DNA of 64,000 nucleotides from Pedobacter sp. Hv1 (GTDB taxonomy: Bacteria; Bacteroidota; Bacteroidia; Sphingobacteriales; Sphingobacteriaceae), in the NCBI RefSeq assembly GCF_001412215.1, contig NZ_LLWP01000009.1, positions 558,001 through 622,000 on the forward strand, read 5' to 3'. Below are positions 16,213 to 25,122 of the stretch, in pieces (the stretch's first letter is position 1; each line of letters starts with the position of its first letter). The position numbers were made by a program, and so were the translations under genes. The notes below the pieces were generated by a model that was not told where the DNA came from, searched no databases, and worked only from the letters and a program-made list of their open reading frames with translations.

Positions 16213-19200
16213 ATGAACAAAAACATCCTTAGAACGCTCGCCGCAATGGTATTGTTGCTGCCAGCCTTAACTAAAGCGCAAGATCAAACCTATTTTGCCG
16301 CTTATCCATCGTTAAGCCCAGATGCACAAACGATCGTGTTCAGCTATGATGGCGACATTTGGAAAGTGCCTACAAAAGGTGGTGTGGCCTTACGCATTAC
16401 AGGAATGCAAGGCGATGAAATCAATCCTAAAATTTCTCCAGATGGGAAATGGCTGGCCTTTACTTCAAACCAGTTCGGAAACAACGATGTGTATGTAATG
16501 CCATTGGCAGGTGGAGACATCAGACAGTTAACTTTTAACGATGGAACGGATGAGGTTGACAATTGGAGTTGGGATTCTAAAACGATCTATTTTACTTCTA
16601 GTAGATACAACAACTATAGTAGTTATAAGGTAGGAATCAATGGCGGAACGGCTGTGCGTTTGTTCGATAATTACTTTAACACCACCCATAATATTGCAGA
16701 GGCACCAGATGGTAACCTCTTTTTTAACGACACTTGGGAGAGTAGAAACTTTATCAATAGAAAACATTATAAAGGTGCATTTAACCCTGATATTCAATCG
16801 TATAACCCAAAAACTAAAAGCTATAAACGCTATACCGATTATATAGGTAAAGATTTTTGGACTACCATAGATCAAAAAGGAAATATCTACTTTGTATCTG
16901 ACGAGGGTAATGAAGAATACAATCTCTATACTTTTAACAATGGCAAAAAAACAGCTTTGACCAAGTTCGATACTTCAATTAAACGTCCTTTTGTATCGGC
17001 AAATGGCAGTACCATTGTTTTTGAGAAGGATTACCAATTGTATACTTACGACGTGGCTTCCAAAAAAATAGAAAAAGTAGCTGTGAGCACGTCGAGAAAC
17101 CAGATCTTGAGCAAAGAACAAGAGTATGATGTAAGAGCGAACATCTCTAATTTTGATGCATCGGCTGATGGTAAAAAGATTGCGTTTATTGCAAGAGGAG
17201 AGATTTTTGTAAGTGATCCAGATGGTAAATTTATCCGTAAAATCAGCAATACGGGAGAGCGGGCTTTAGAGGTAAAATGGCTGGCAGACAACAAGACCAT
17301 TCTTTTTAACCAAACATTTAATGGCTACCAAAACTGGTATACCATTACTGGTGATGGTAAAGGTACCTTAAAACAGTTGACCAAAGACAAAGCTAATAAC
17401 CATGATATTACCTTAAACAAAACCAAAACATTGGGTGTTTATTTGAGTGGACGTAACGAGTTAAGGTTGTTAGACCTTAAAACTTTAGAGAGTAGAACAA
17501 TTGTAAGAGACGAGTTCTGGGCCATCCAAAACTCTAGCCCTAGTTTCTCTCCAAATGATCAATATGTATTGTTTACGGCCTTTCGCAATTTTGAACAAGA
17601 TATTTTGGTACATGATATCAAAGACAATAAAACCATTAACTTAACCAATACAGGGGTTACCGAAGCCGGGCCAGTTTGGTCGCCAGATGGCAAGTATATC
17701 TATTTTACAAGCGATCGGATCAAGCCATCATATCCTTCAGGTATGCCAAACGCACATGTGTACCGTATCGCTTTGAACAAGTACGATACCCCTTTCCGCT
17801 CTGAGAAATTCGACGAATTGTTTAAGGATGAAAAACCAGCAGAACCTAAAGAGGTGAAGCCAGTAATCGTAGCGGATAAAAAGGTTGATACGGCAAAGAA
17901 AAAACCAGAGATTAAACCAACACCAAAAGCTCCAGCGTTAATTACCATCAATACCCAAAGAATTTTAGACAGAATGGAATTGATTAGTCCTTCTTTTGGT
18001 AGCCAATTTCTTACGGATGTGTTTGCCAAAGGCGACAAAACTTATGTGTTTTACAGTTCAAACCACGAAGGTGGTTCAACAGCTACCTATAGAACAGTTA
18101 TAGAGCCTTTTGAAGCCAATAAAACAGAAAAAGTTACCGATGGAGGCATGGGTATTATGGAGGCGGGAGCTAAATTCTATACGCTAACCAGAGGTGTAAT
18201 CGGCAAGTATAATATCGATGCCAATAAATTGGATAAAGTAGACCATACTTATAAATTTAACAGAAACCTGAATGCAGAGTTTAACCAGATGTTTTACGAA
18301 ACTTGGGTGGGCTTAGATGAAAACTTCTATGATGAAAAATTCCATGGAGTAGATTGGGAAAAAATGAAAACACGTTATGAAGTTTTTCTTCCTTATGTGA
18401 ATAGTCGTACAGACCTAAGAATCTTGTTAAATGATATGTTGGGCGAACTTAACTCTTCGCATATGGGCTTTAACAGTTTTGGTGCCGAAGAACGTAGAAA
18501 CATGAACTATGTAACCAATGAAACAGGAATTATCTTCAATAATGAAAAACCTTATCAGGTAGAAAGGATTGCCACAAAGAGCAACGCTTGGTTAACTGGA
18601 GAAAAAATTAACAGTGGTGATGTGTTGACAGAAGTAAACGGCATAAAGGTTGACGAAAAAATGGACCGTGATTACTACTTCAGCAAACCATCGTTAGATA
18701 GAGAAATGACCCTGACTTTTTTACGCAATGGCAAGCCAGTTACGGTTAATGTACATCCGCAAAGTGCCGGAGCCTTAAAAACCAATTTGTACGATGAATG
18801 GATTGCCAAAAATCGCGACAATGTAGATAAATGGGGTAATAACCGTATTGCTTATACCTACATGAAAAATATGAGCGGAGGTGAGCTAGAACGTTTCATG
18901 TTGGATATGGTAGAGCAAGAAAACAATAAAGATGCGATTATCCTAGATCTACGTTATAACACTGGGGGTAATGTGCACGATGATGTATTGAGATTCCTAT
19001 CACAAAGACCTTATTTAAAATGGCAATACCGTGGTGGTAAACTGGCTCCACAAAGTAATTTCGGGCCAGCTGCCAAACCAATTGTGTTATTAATTAATGA
19101 ACAATCTTTAAGTGATGCAGAAATGACTGCTGCGGGCTTTAAAGAATTGAAATTAGGAAAGATTATCGGTACAGAAACTTACCGTTGGATTATCTTTACC

Positions 19201-19395
19201 TCTTCAAAAGGATTGGTTGATGGTTCTTCTTACCGTTTACCATCATGGGGATGTTTTACCATGGATGGAAAAGATTTAGAGAAAGAAGGGGTTAAACCTG
19301 ATATCTTTGTGAAAAATACATTTGAAGATAGATTGGCAGATAGAGATCCGCAATTGCAGAGAGCTGTTGCAGAAATCTTGAAAGACCTGAAGTAA
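16213..19395 (+). CDS. Tricorn-like S41 family periplasmic protease
   Basis: The start at 16213 gives a clear signal peptide, MNKNILRTLAAMVLLLPALTKAQ; an upstream in-frame ATG at 16174 adds 13 residues that spoil it. Of 1060 residues, the N-terminal half holds WD40/PD40 beta-propeller repeats (for example YPSLSPDAQTIVFSYDGD and ISPDGKWLAFTS). A lysine/proline-rich linker follows at about 550-580. The C-terminal part has a PDZ-like segment (GDVLTEVNGIKV) and the S41 core, with the nucleophile serine in NEQSLSDAEMTAAG (about 960-975). This is the tricorn protease layout: the propeller gates peptides and the S41 domain cleaves them. It is found widely in Bacteroidota envelopes. Confidence 0.93.
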   Translation: MNKNILRTLAAMVLLLPALTKAQDQTYFAAYPSLSPDAQTIVFSYDGDIWKVPTKGGVALRITGMQGDEINPKISPDGKWLAFTSNQFGNNDVYVMPLAGGDIRQLTFNDGTDEVDNWSWDSKTIYFTSSRYNNYSSYKVGINGGTAVRLFDNYFNTTHNIAEAPDGNLFFNDTWESRNFINRKHYKGAFNPDIQSYNPKTKSYKRYTDYIGKDFWTTIDQKGNIYFVSDEGNEEYNLYTFNNGKKTALTKFDTSIKRPFVSANGSTIVFEKDYQLYTYDVASKKIEKVAVSTSRNQILSKEQEYDVRANISNFDASADGKKIAFIARGEIFVSDPDGKFIRKISNTGERALEVKWLADNKTILFNQTFNGYQNWYTITGDGKGTLKQLTKDKANNHDITLNKTKTLGVYLSGRNELRLLDLKTLESRTIVRDEFWAIQNSSPSFSPNDQYVLFTAFRNFEQDILVHDIKDNKTINLTNTGVTEAGPVWSPDGKYIYFTSDRIKPSYPSGMPNAHVYRIALNKYDTPFRSEKFDELFKDEKPAEPKEVKPVIVADKKVDTAKKKPEIKPTPKAPALITINTQRILDRMELISPSFGSQFLTDVFAKGDKTYVFYSSNHEGGSTATYRTVIEPFEANKTEKVTDGGMGIMEAGAKFYTLTRGVIGKYNIDANKLDKVDHTYKFNRNLNAEFNQMFYETWVGLDENFYDEKFHGVDWEKMKTRYEVFLPYVNSRTDLRILLNDMLGELNSSHMGFNSFGAEERRNMNYVTNETGIIFNNEKPYQVERIATKSNAWLTGEKINSGDVLTEVNGIKVDEKMDRDYYFSKPSLDREMTLTFLRNGKPVTVNVHPQSAGALKTNLYDEWIAKNRDNVDKWGNNRIAYTYMKNMSGGELERFMLDMVEQENNKDAIILDLRYNTGGNVHDDVLRFLSQRPYLKWQYRGGKLAPQSNFGPAAKPIVLLINEQSLSDAEMTAAGFKELKLGKIIGTETYRWIIFTSSKGLVDGSSYRLPSWGCFTMDGKDLEKEGVKPDIFVKNTFEDRLADRDPQLQRAVAEILKDLK

Positions 19396-19416
19396 AAATT
19401 ATTGCCGATACCATAT

Positions 19417-19459
19417 ATTGTTAAATTGCTTTATGGTTAAACAAGAGCAATTTAACAAT
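19417..19459 (+). terminator. AT-rich hairpin after the S41 protease gene
   Basis: A perfect 14-bp stem, ATTGTTAAATTGCT/AGCAATTTAACAAT, has a 15-base loop and starts 22 bp after the protease stop. No T run follows (AAAACAATC), so it may protect the mRNA end rather than terminate. Confidence 0.45.
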
Positions 19460-19516
19460 AAAACAATCTAACAATTGAGCAATATAAGAACTGAGCAAGT
19501 ATACATTTGAGTAAGA

Positions 19517-20266
19517 ATGAGTAATTTATTAACTGACAGAGATTTTTGGGTAAAATATTGGGAAAGTAAGACAGATTTGTCGGTTGTAATACCAGAAACA
19601 TATTTATTTCATCGCCAACTGGCGGATATTGTAAAAAATAACAACGTAAAAACGGCAATAGAGCTAGGAGGTTTTCCGGGCTACTATGCCGTTTTTTTAA
19701 AAAAATACCTCAAGTTGGATGTTACCCTGTTAGACTATTTTGTTCATCCACCCATTACAGAACAATTACTAGAAACCAACAACTTGGCAAAGGATGATAT
19801 CCATATCATTGAAACAGATTTGTTCAATTACACCCCTGCACAACAATATGATTTGGTGTTGAGCTGCGGACTGATTGAACATTTTAACGATACTGCAGAT
19901 ATCATTAACAGGCATATTGCTTTTGTTAAGCCCGGAGGAAGTTTGTTCATTACCCTTCCCAACTTTAAGGCCTTAAATGGTTGGTTTCAAAAGAATTTTG
20001 ATAAAGAAAACTACGATAAACATAATATCGATTGTATGGATCCAGCCTTGCTGGAGAAAATCTGTGCGGCCGCAGGATTGGAAGTTATTCAATCTCGTTA
20101 CTTTGGCAGGTTTAGTTTATGGTTAGAAAATGAGCAACAAAAATCTTTACCTGTTCGTTTGCTTAAAAAAACAATGTGGCTAATGGGTAAATTATTTACC
20201 AAAGTTTTTGCTTTTGATTCGAAGCAGTTATCTCCTTATATTTTATTGGAGGCTAAGAAGAAGTAG
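19517..20266 (+). CDS. Class I SAM-dependent methyltransferase
   Basis: The 249-residue protein has a Rossmann-type methyltransferase core: AIELGGFPGYYAVFL (about 47-61) for SAM binding, TLLDYF at strand 2, and LVLSCGLIEHFND (about 114-126), close to the Methyltransf_11/23 pattern. The C-terminal end is basic with a short hydrophobic stretch. The target is not evident; glycosyltransferases nearby suggest a sugar or lipid intermediate, but this is only context. The gene stands alone between a hairpin and a repeat-filled gap. Confidence 0.82.
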   Translation: MSNLLTDRDFWVKYWESKTDLSVVIPETYLFHRQLADIVKNNNVKTAIELGGFPGYYAVFLKKYLKLDVTLLDYFVHPPITEQLLETNNLAKDDIHIIETDLFNYTPAQQYDLVLSCGLIEHFNDTADIINRHIAFVKPGGSLFITLPNFKALNGWFQKNFDKENYDKHNIDCMDPALLEKICAAAGLEVIQSRYFGRFSLWLENEQQKSLPVRLLKKTMWLMGKLFTKVFAFDSKQLSPYILLEAKKK

Positions 20267-20278
20267 CATAGTTACTCA

Positions 20279-20726
20279 GGTCGAGATCATAGATCCCGAC
20301 CAACAATTTCCGGCCAGCAAAGAATATAATCAACTCAACAAATGTCAGTCTGAGCCTGTCGAAGACCATTTAACTACTGGAATGCACTTTGAGAAGAGTC
20401 AGCACTACTTTAATTAACGCAGGTCTGTACAACTATTTGAAGCTGCAGCTTGCTAAGAATTACTGGCTTAGTGATATAAACCTGATTGTAGTGTATGCCG
20501 ATTCTTCTTCGGCAGTAACGGAAAGCCTGCCTGCGGTAGGCAGGCGGGGCTAAAATAACCGAAGAACTACTGGGAATGTTTTTCTGAAATTGAAATAGAA
20601 GGGTCGAGATTATAAATCCCGACCAGCAGATGCCGACCAACAATAAAATCAACTCAACAGCTGTCAGTCTGAGCCTGTCGAAGACTATTTGATTACTTTA
20701 GGGCACTTCGACAGGCTCAGTGTGAC
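20279..20726. repeat. Dense REP-like repeat mosaic
   Basis: The 481-bp gap before blaR1 is almost wholly repeats. 20279-20301 and 20602-20624 are GGTCGAGAT palindromes. 20344-20366 and 20663-20685 are direct copies of GTCAGTCTGAGCCTGTCGAA, and 20706-20726 is a near-inverted copy that could pair with the second. 20479-20588 is a second copy of the repeat at 10911-11002, but with a 21-bp palindrome (20525-20545, GCCTGCCT/AGGCAGGC) inserted. No gene was seen; open frames here are repeat artefacts. Confidence 0.8.
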
Positions 20727-20747
20727 ATATTATTTATAAATACAAAA

Positions 20748-22157
20748 TTATTTAGCTTGATCGTGTTTTGAAAAACAAACCTTTACAGATTTATTCTTAT
20801 TGGCCTCTGCAAGATAAGTTTGGTAATGGGCTTTGGTCATCAAATTAACTTGAAAGTAGTGTTTGCCATAATTAATGGCCTTTTCTGTTAGGTTAGAAGA
20901 GTCCCAATGTTTAAAATCGCTAGGTTGGTATTTGGCCAATTCTGTATTGTCTACTCTTTTATCATCTATCCAAACCCCATATTTTTTCGAATTTTGCCAA
21001 TCAGTTAATTGCTTAGAAGAAGGCACATTAGCCTGAAGAGGTTTGGTATGGACTATTTTGGCATTAAAAGTTTTTAGCTGTTGTGCAGACAGTCTATTGT
21101 AAAGTACGAATAACCTGTCATCATCAGCTTTCTCTAGTTTTTTAGGAAAGGTTACAAAGTGTTCAGGTTGTTTTTGGATATTATATTTTGCCAATATGGT
21201 GTTGAATTCTGCTAATTCAGCTGTAGTGAGGCCTTCTTTTGAAGTTGCAGTTTGTTTAATTTTAGATTGGCTTGGCTTGTTTTGTGCAATGGTTTGTGTG
21301 GCGAACATCATTACGGCAAAGCCTATTATTGGAAGCAGCAACAGTTGTTTAGTAATCAGTTTTTTCATCGAATTGGTTTTGCTCATCATCATTAGTCTTT
21401 TTTTAATGGTTAAGTAATTGAATTGGCTGGTTAAGGTTAAGCCACTTTGTTTAGAGACCTGTTGGATCAAAACCAATTGATAGGTAGAGATGTCATGAGA
21501 AGTATTGATGACAGCCTCGTCGGCCAAATACTCATGGTTGGTCTGTATGGCTTTGCGGTAAAAATAAAGGAAGGGGTTAAACCAGAAGAAAAGCTGCAAA
21601 AGCTCAATTACAATCACATCTAGCGAGTGTTTTTGCTGTACGTGTGCCAATTCATGTTGGAGGATTTCTTCGGCAATTTGCCCATGCTCATAATCCATTT
21701 TATCCACAAAAATGCAATTGATAAAACTATACGGAACACTAGGTTTTTCACTGAGCACTACAGTAACACCGTTCCAGTTGGTTTTTGAGCTCTGTTTTAT
21801 TTTTGATAAAAGCATAAAAATATTACGGCTAAACTTGAACAAGAGTATCGTACTAATACCAATATAAACAGCCCAAATTAGGTAAGGAATGTAATTGGTT
21901 TGTTCTTGAACTGGAGCAACTGCGGCTCCAATTGAAGCTGATGCCACAGGCTCGATATTGAAGTGTGGAATGGTTTCGACAGGTAGAATGTCTGCTTTGC
22001 TTTCAATGGTGATCAAAGGAATAAGCAATGCTAAGAATAGGCTAGCCAATAAGTACAATCTTTTAAACCGATGTGCCTTTTCTTTGTCTAATAGTAAGAG
22101 ATAGGTTACTAAAAATAACCCCGAACAGAGTACAAACTTGGCTAGATAAATGATCAT
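20748..22157 (-). CDS. M56 family membrane metallopeptidase (BlaR1-like sensor)
   Basis: This 469-residue integral membrane protein has N-terminal spans at about 4-22, 35-52 and 92-112. Its cytoplasmic zinc-protease domain has HELAH at residues 168-172 and the downstream HEYLADEAV. A further span at about 270-290 is followed by a ~180-residue outer domain. The classical BlaR1 penicillin-binding domain is absent, so the signal sensed is probably not a beta-lactam. On sensing, M56 proteases lead to loss of the BlaI repressor. It overlaps BlaI by 4 bp and is translated after it. Such pairs are common in Bacteroidota and their triggers are mostly unknown. Confidence 0.9.
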   Translation of the reverse strand: MIIYLAKFVLCSGLFLVTYLLLLDKEKAHRFKRLYLLASLFLALLIPLITIESKADILPVETIPHFNIEPVASASIGAAVAPVQEQTNYIPYLIWAVYIGISTILLFKFSRNIFMLLSKIKQSSKTNWNGVTVVLSEKPSVPYSFINCIFVDKMDYEHGQIAEEILQHELAHVQQKHSLDVIVIELLQLFFWFNPFLYFYRKAIQTNHEYLADEAVINTSHDISTYQLVLIQQVSKQSGLTLTSQFNYLTIKKRLMMMSKTNSMKKLITKQLLLLPIIGFAVMMFATQTIAQNKPSQSKIKQTATSKEGLTTAELAEFNTILAKYNIQKQPEHFVTFPKKLEKADDDRLFVLYNRLSAQQLKTFNAKIVHTKPLQANVPSSKQLTDWQNSKKYGVWIDDKRVDNTELAKYQPSDFKHWDSSNLTEKAINYGKHYFQVNLMTKAHYQTYLAEANKNKSVKVCFSKHDQAK

Positions 22158-22528
22158 GGTTTCCCTTTTTTAATTTGATCTTCTACAATTTTCTTAAGGT
22201 CTTCTAATTCGGCTTGTGTTAAATTGGTGTTGGCCGCAAAAAAGGAAGCAAACTGTAAGGCCGAATTGTCGAAATAATTTTTGATCATTCCGTTTACATG
22301 ATTTGAAAAATAATCGTCTTTTTTAACCAGTGGGAAGTAAGCTCTTGAATTTCCATACAAATGATAACCCACAAATTTTTTGTCCTGCATTCTTTTCAAT
22401 AAAGTTGCAATGGTAGTAGGTGCGGGTTTAGGATCTGGATAACTTTCTATAATGTCTTTCATGAAAATGGTCTCGTTTTTCCAGATCATTTCCATTAATT
22501 GTTCTTCGGCTTTTGAAAGTTGTATCAT
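22154..22528 (-). CDS. BlaI/MecI/CopY family transcriptional repressor
   Basis: This 124-residue winged-helix repressor has the family's N-terminal LSKAEEQLMEMIWKNE block. It also has the recognition-helix region PAPTTIATLLKRMQDKKFVGY (about 35-55) and a C-terminal dimerisation helix pair. A cleavage site for a BlaR-activated protease would be expected in the C-terminal part but is not obvious. It is the first gene of a two-gene operon with the M56 sensor. A TACA-N2-TGTA operator lies over its own -7 box, so self-repression is likely. Confidence 0.92.
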   Translation of the reverse strand: MIQLSKAEEQLMEMIWKNETIFMKDIIESYPDPKPAPTTIATLLKRMQDKKFVGYHLYGNSRAYFPLVKKDDYFSNHVNGMIKNYFDNSALQFASFFAANTNLTQAELEDLKKIVEDQIKKGKP

Positions 22529-22538
22529 TCTATTTGTT

Positions 22539-22562
22539 TAGACTTGCGTCTACAAATGTAGA
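22539..22562 (-). promoter_or_regulatory. BlaI operator overlapping the blaI promoter -7 box
   Basis: Two dyads sit just before blaI. TCTACA-AA-TGTAGA at 22549-22562 contains TACA-N2-TGTA, the core recognised by BlaI/MecI repressors. TAGAC-TTGC-GTCTA lies at 22539-22552. On the minus strand, 22560-22553 reads TACATTTG, a TAnnTTTG -7 box, 24 bp from the ATG. A bound repressor would cover the promoter, which predicts autoregulation. Confidence 0.65.
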
Positions 22563-22623
22563 ATAAAAAGAATAACATCCAAATATTTCTCAAAAAAACC
22601 TGAAAATCAAGAAAGTATAGAGG

Positions 22624-24075
22624 TTAAGCTTTGAACTGATATAAACCAAACTCACACAGGGTAATACATACTGGCGATTTGCTAATATTTAACCTTACCG
22701 TTTTTGTAGTTACTGGATGATCTAATTTAATTAAACGTTTGGCGCCAATACTTGTCCCATCGTATACCTTTTTCCAAGTGTTATTTTCCATAATCTCAAT
22801 AGTATAACCTTCAATTCTTTGGCCTAAAGGAATATACTCTTGCAGGCTAATGATGTCGAAGGTTTTTGGGGTGTTGAGATTAATCTCTAAGGTGGCTTGA
22901 TGAACATTGTCTGCTGTGGCCCAATAAGTTTGTTTATTGCCATCTAGCAGGGTGGTAGCACCATAGTTTTTGCCACGGGTATTACTAGCCTTGATCTGTG
23001 CTCCTTTGGCTAGGTTGGTAGCAAAGGTATGTTTAACCATGTTGCCAAAGGTTTGTAGTGCGGCTACATCATCTTCATGCAATTGACCACGGGTATCAGG
23101 TGCTAAACCCAAATCTAAACCAGCACCACGGCCTACGCTTTTAAGGTAGAGCTCAAATAGGGTGGCGGGTGTTTTTGGTTTTTCTTGCGCATGATAGAAC
23201 CAACCTTGACGTAGTGGAACATCACATTCAGCAGGCATCCAGAATTTTCCATCTCTGGTTCCTTTAGGGTTTAAAGGCCAATCGGCTTGCCCGGGTACAG
23301 CCACATTGTGGCCTACAGATGGCATAGGTGTAAAAGTTGCCCAACTGGTTTCGTTGGCATAACCATTTTCATTACCTACCCAACGCACATCCCAACCAAT
23401 ATCACTAAAAATACTAGCCATAGGCTGCATTTTTCTGGTAATGGCCCAAGTATTGTTCCAGTCGTAATAAGTAATGTTGTCTATCGAACGCTTTTCTCTG
23501 GCACCACCATAATACCCATCACCACCATTAGCACCATCGTGCCAGCTCATGAAAAGCTGTCCATAATTGCTATACAATTCTTTCAATTGTGCTTGGTAAA
23601 TAGCCAGATATTCTGAGGTGCCGTATTTTGGGTTGTTGCGGTCCCAGGGTGAACAGTACACGCCAAATTTTAACCCATTTTTACGGGCAGCTTGTTCTAT
23701 TTCTTTAACCATGTCTCCTTTCCCACCTCTAAACGGACTTGCAGAAATGTTATAACTAGTGGTTTTGGTAGGCCATAAGGCAAAACCATCATGGTGTTTG
23801 GCTACTAAGATAATCCCTTTTAAACCACCTGCTTTTGCTGCTTTGATAATTTGTTCTGCACTAAAATTGCTAGGATTAAATGTTTTAGGGTCAGCATCTC
23901 CAAAGCCCCATTCTTTATTTTCAAAGGTAGTAGGGGTGAAATGGATCAGGCCATAAACTTCAGTATCATGCCAAGCCAATTGTCTTTTAGATGGAATAGC
24001 TCCATAAGGTTTGATCGGTTGCTGCGCATAGGTAAAATTGGCAAGCAATAGGCAAAGGACAATTAATTTTTTCAT
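22624..24075 (-). CDS. Secreted GH29 alpha-L-fucosidase
   Basis: GH29 enzymes hydrolyse terminal alpha-linked L-fucose with retention. The 483-residue protein has a signal peptide (residues 1-17, FTYAQ), then a catalytic barrel with HHDGFALW at 94-101. The nucleophile aspartate is D180, in MSWHDGANG. A C-terminal beta-sandwich of F5/8-type C (CBM32-like) fold occupies about 345-483. It acts in the periplasm or at the surface on fucosylated glycans. It stands alone upstream of the BlaI operon, with no SusC/SusD pair next to it, so it is not part of a classical utilisation locus in this window. Confidence 0.92.
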   Translation of the reverse strand: MKKLIVLCLLLANFTYAQQPIKPYGAIPSKRQLAWHDTEVYGLIHFTPTTFENKEWGFGDADPKTFNPSNFSAEQIIKAAKAGGLKGIILVAKHHDGFALWPTKTTSYNISASPFRGGKGDMVKEIEQAARKNGLKFGVYCSPWDRNNPKYGTSEYLAIYQAQLKELYSNYGQLFMSWHDGANGGDGYYGGAREKRSIDNITYYDWNNTWAITRKMQPMASIFSDIGWDVRWVGNENGYANETSWATFTPMPSVGHNVAVPGQADWPLNPKGTRDGKFWMPAECDVPLRQGWFYHAQEKPKTPATLFELYLKSVGRGAGLDLGLAPDTRGQLHEDDVAALQTFGNMVKHTFATNLAKGAQIKASNTRGKNYGATTLLDGNKQTYWATADNVHQATLEINLNTPKTFDIISLQEYIPLGQRIEGYTIEIMENNTWKKVYDGTSIGAKRLIKLDHPVTTKTVRLNISKSPVCITLCEFGLYQFKA

Positions 24076-24224
24076 AAACAGCTCATGTTAAAAGGTAATG
24101 AAGCACATCCTATAAGTTTCATTAAATGAGAAGCGTAAACGGTGTGCTCACTCAAATTTAAAAGTAATTCTAACTTTCCAATTAAATGATATTGTCTTTT
24201 AATGATGGGATTTGAGCAAGGTGT

Positions 24225-25121
24225 TTAAAACTTCTCTTTGATGTACCTTTTGATTCTTGCCCACAAACTGCCTTTTCTATTGGTTAAAAAGTGTTTAATG
24301 GCATGGTAGGCCTGCGTATTTTCTTCAACTACTGTTGGAAATTGGCCAATTGGTTTTGGATTGATGATCACGTTATAGATGTCGTTCATCCCAGAATGGA
24401 TCCCACTTCCATCATGCCCAATGTTATTTACTAAAGACTGAGCAGGATTTAAAGTAAGCCCTCCTTTTAAAAAGATAGAGGCATACCAACGGATGGCCCA
24501 TGAATTGTTTTTACCATTTTTAAAATCTTGCATCTGTTTCCAGAAGTTCATCGTTTTTTCGATAGAAAAGGCATGCTTTTTTTTGGCATCAAACTGGTCC
24601 AATAAGGTTTCAATATTTGGCTCAAAATGTTGCCAAGCCCTTTGCCAGGTTGCCCAACCCCAACTGGTTGCTGCTCTATAGAAAAAACTTTCGGGCAAAT
24701 GCGCTTCCTTTAAGGCATACATATATGCCCCAATATGCATCACTTTTTCTTCGTTACGGTAACGGTTTAGGGCTTCATTGAAATACGTAAGTGTATACGG
24801 AGAAGAGATCAGGTCGTCTTCAAAAACGATAGCCTGTCCGTAAGCAGCTGTTAAACGGTTAACTCCTGCAATAACGGAATTGGCCAGCCCCATGTTGCTT
24901 TTGCTTTCTATAATTTCAATAGATTTGAAACCTTCAACTGTTTTGATCAGTTCACGTACTTCCTTTACTTTATCCTCGTCTGCAGCTGTTTTGGCTCCAT
25001 CAGAAAAAATAAATAACCTACTGTCTGCTGCCAGCTCATTCTGTTGCAAAAACTTTAACGTACGCTCAGTATGCTGAGGGCGATTGTAAACAAATAGCGC
25101 TATGGGTGCAAGATTTTGCAT
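24225..25121 (-). CDS. GT-A fold glycosyltransferase
   Basis: The 298-residue protein has a nucleotide-diphospho-sugar transferase fold. It opens APIALFVYNRPQHTERTL, as in hemolytic-protein-like and GNT-I-like bacterial transferases. The metal-binding acidic patch is FEDDLISSP (about 101-109), and an aromatic region SWGWATWQRAW (about 151-161) is typical of this subgroup. It begins 1 bp after the methyltransferase gene and is the last of a flippase-led unit, so it probably adds a sugar to a surface polysaccharide repeat or LPS core. Donor unknown. Confidence 0.8.
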   Translation of the reverse strand: MQNLAPIALFVYNRPQHTERTLKFLQQNELAADSRLFIFSDGAKTAADEDKVKEVRELIKTVEGFKSIEIIESKSNMGLANSVIAGVNRLTAAYGQAIVFEDDLISSPYTLTYFNEALNRYRNEEKVMHIGAYMYALKEAHLPESFFYRAATSWGWATWQRAWQHFEPNIETLLDQFDAKKKHAFSIEKTMNFWKQMQDFKNGKNNSWAIRWYASIFLKGGLTLNPAQSLVNNIGHDGSGIHSGMNDIYNVIINPKPIGQFPTVVEENTQAYHAIKHFLTNRKGSLWARIKRYIKEKF

Positions 25122-25122
25122 G

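Noticed and set aside
20208-20417. 69-codon ORF at the end of the methyltransferase gene
   Set aside because: Overlaps the methyltransferase in another frame and then translates REP-like repeat sequence.
22624-24075. Polysaccharide utilisation locus around the fucosidase
   Set aside because: No SusC/SusD pair, hybrid regulator or other glycoside hydrolases adjoin it; the receptor at 34445 is too far and lacks a SusD partner.
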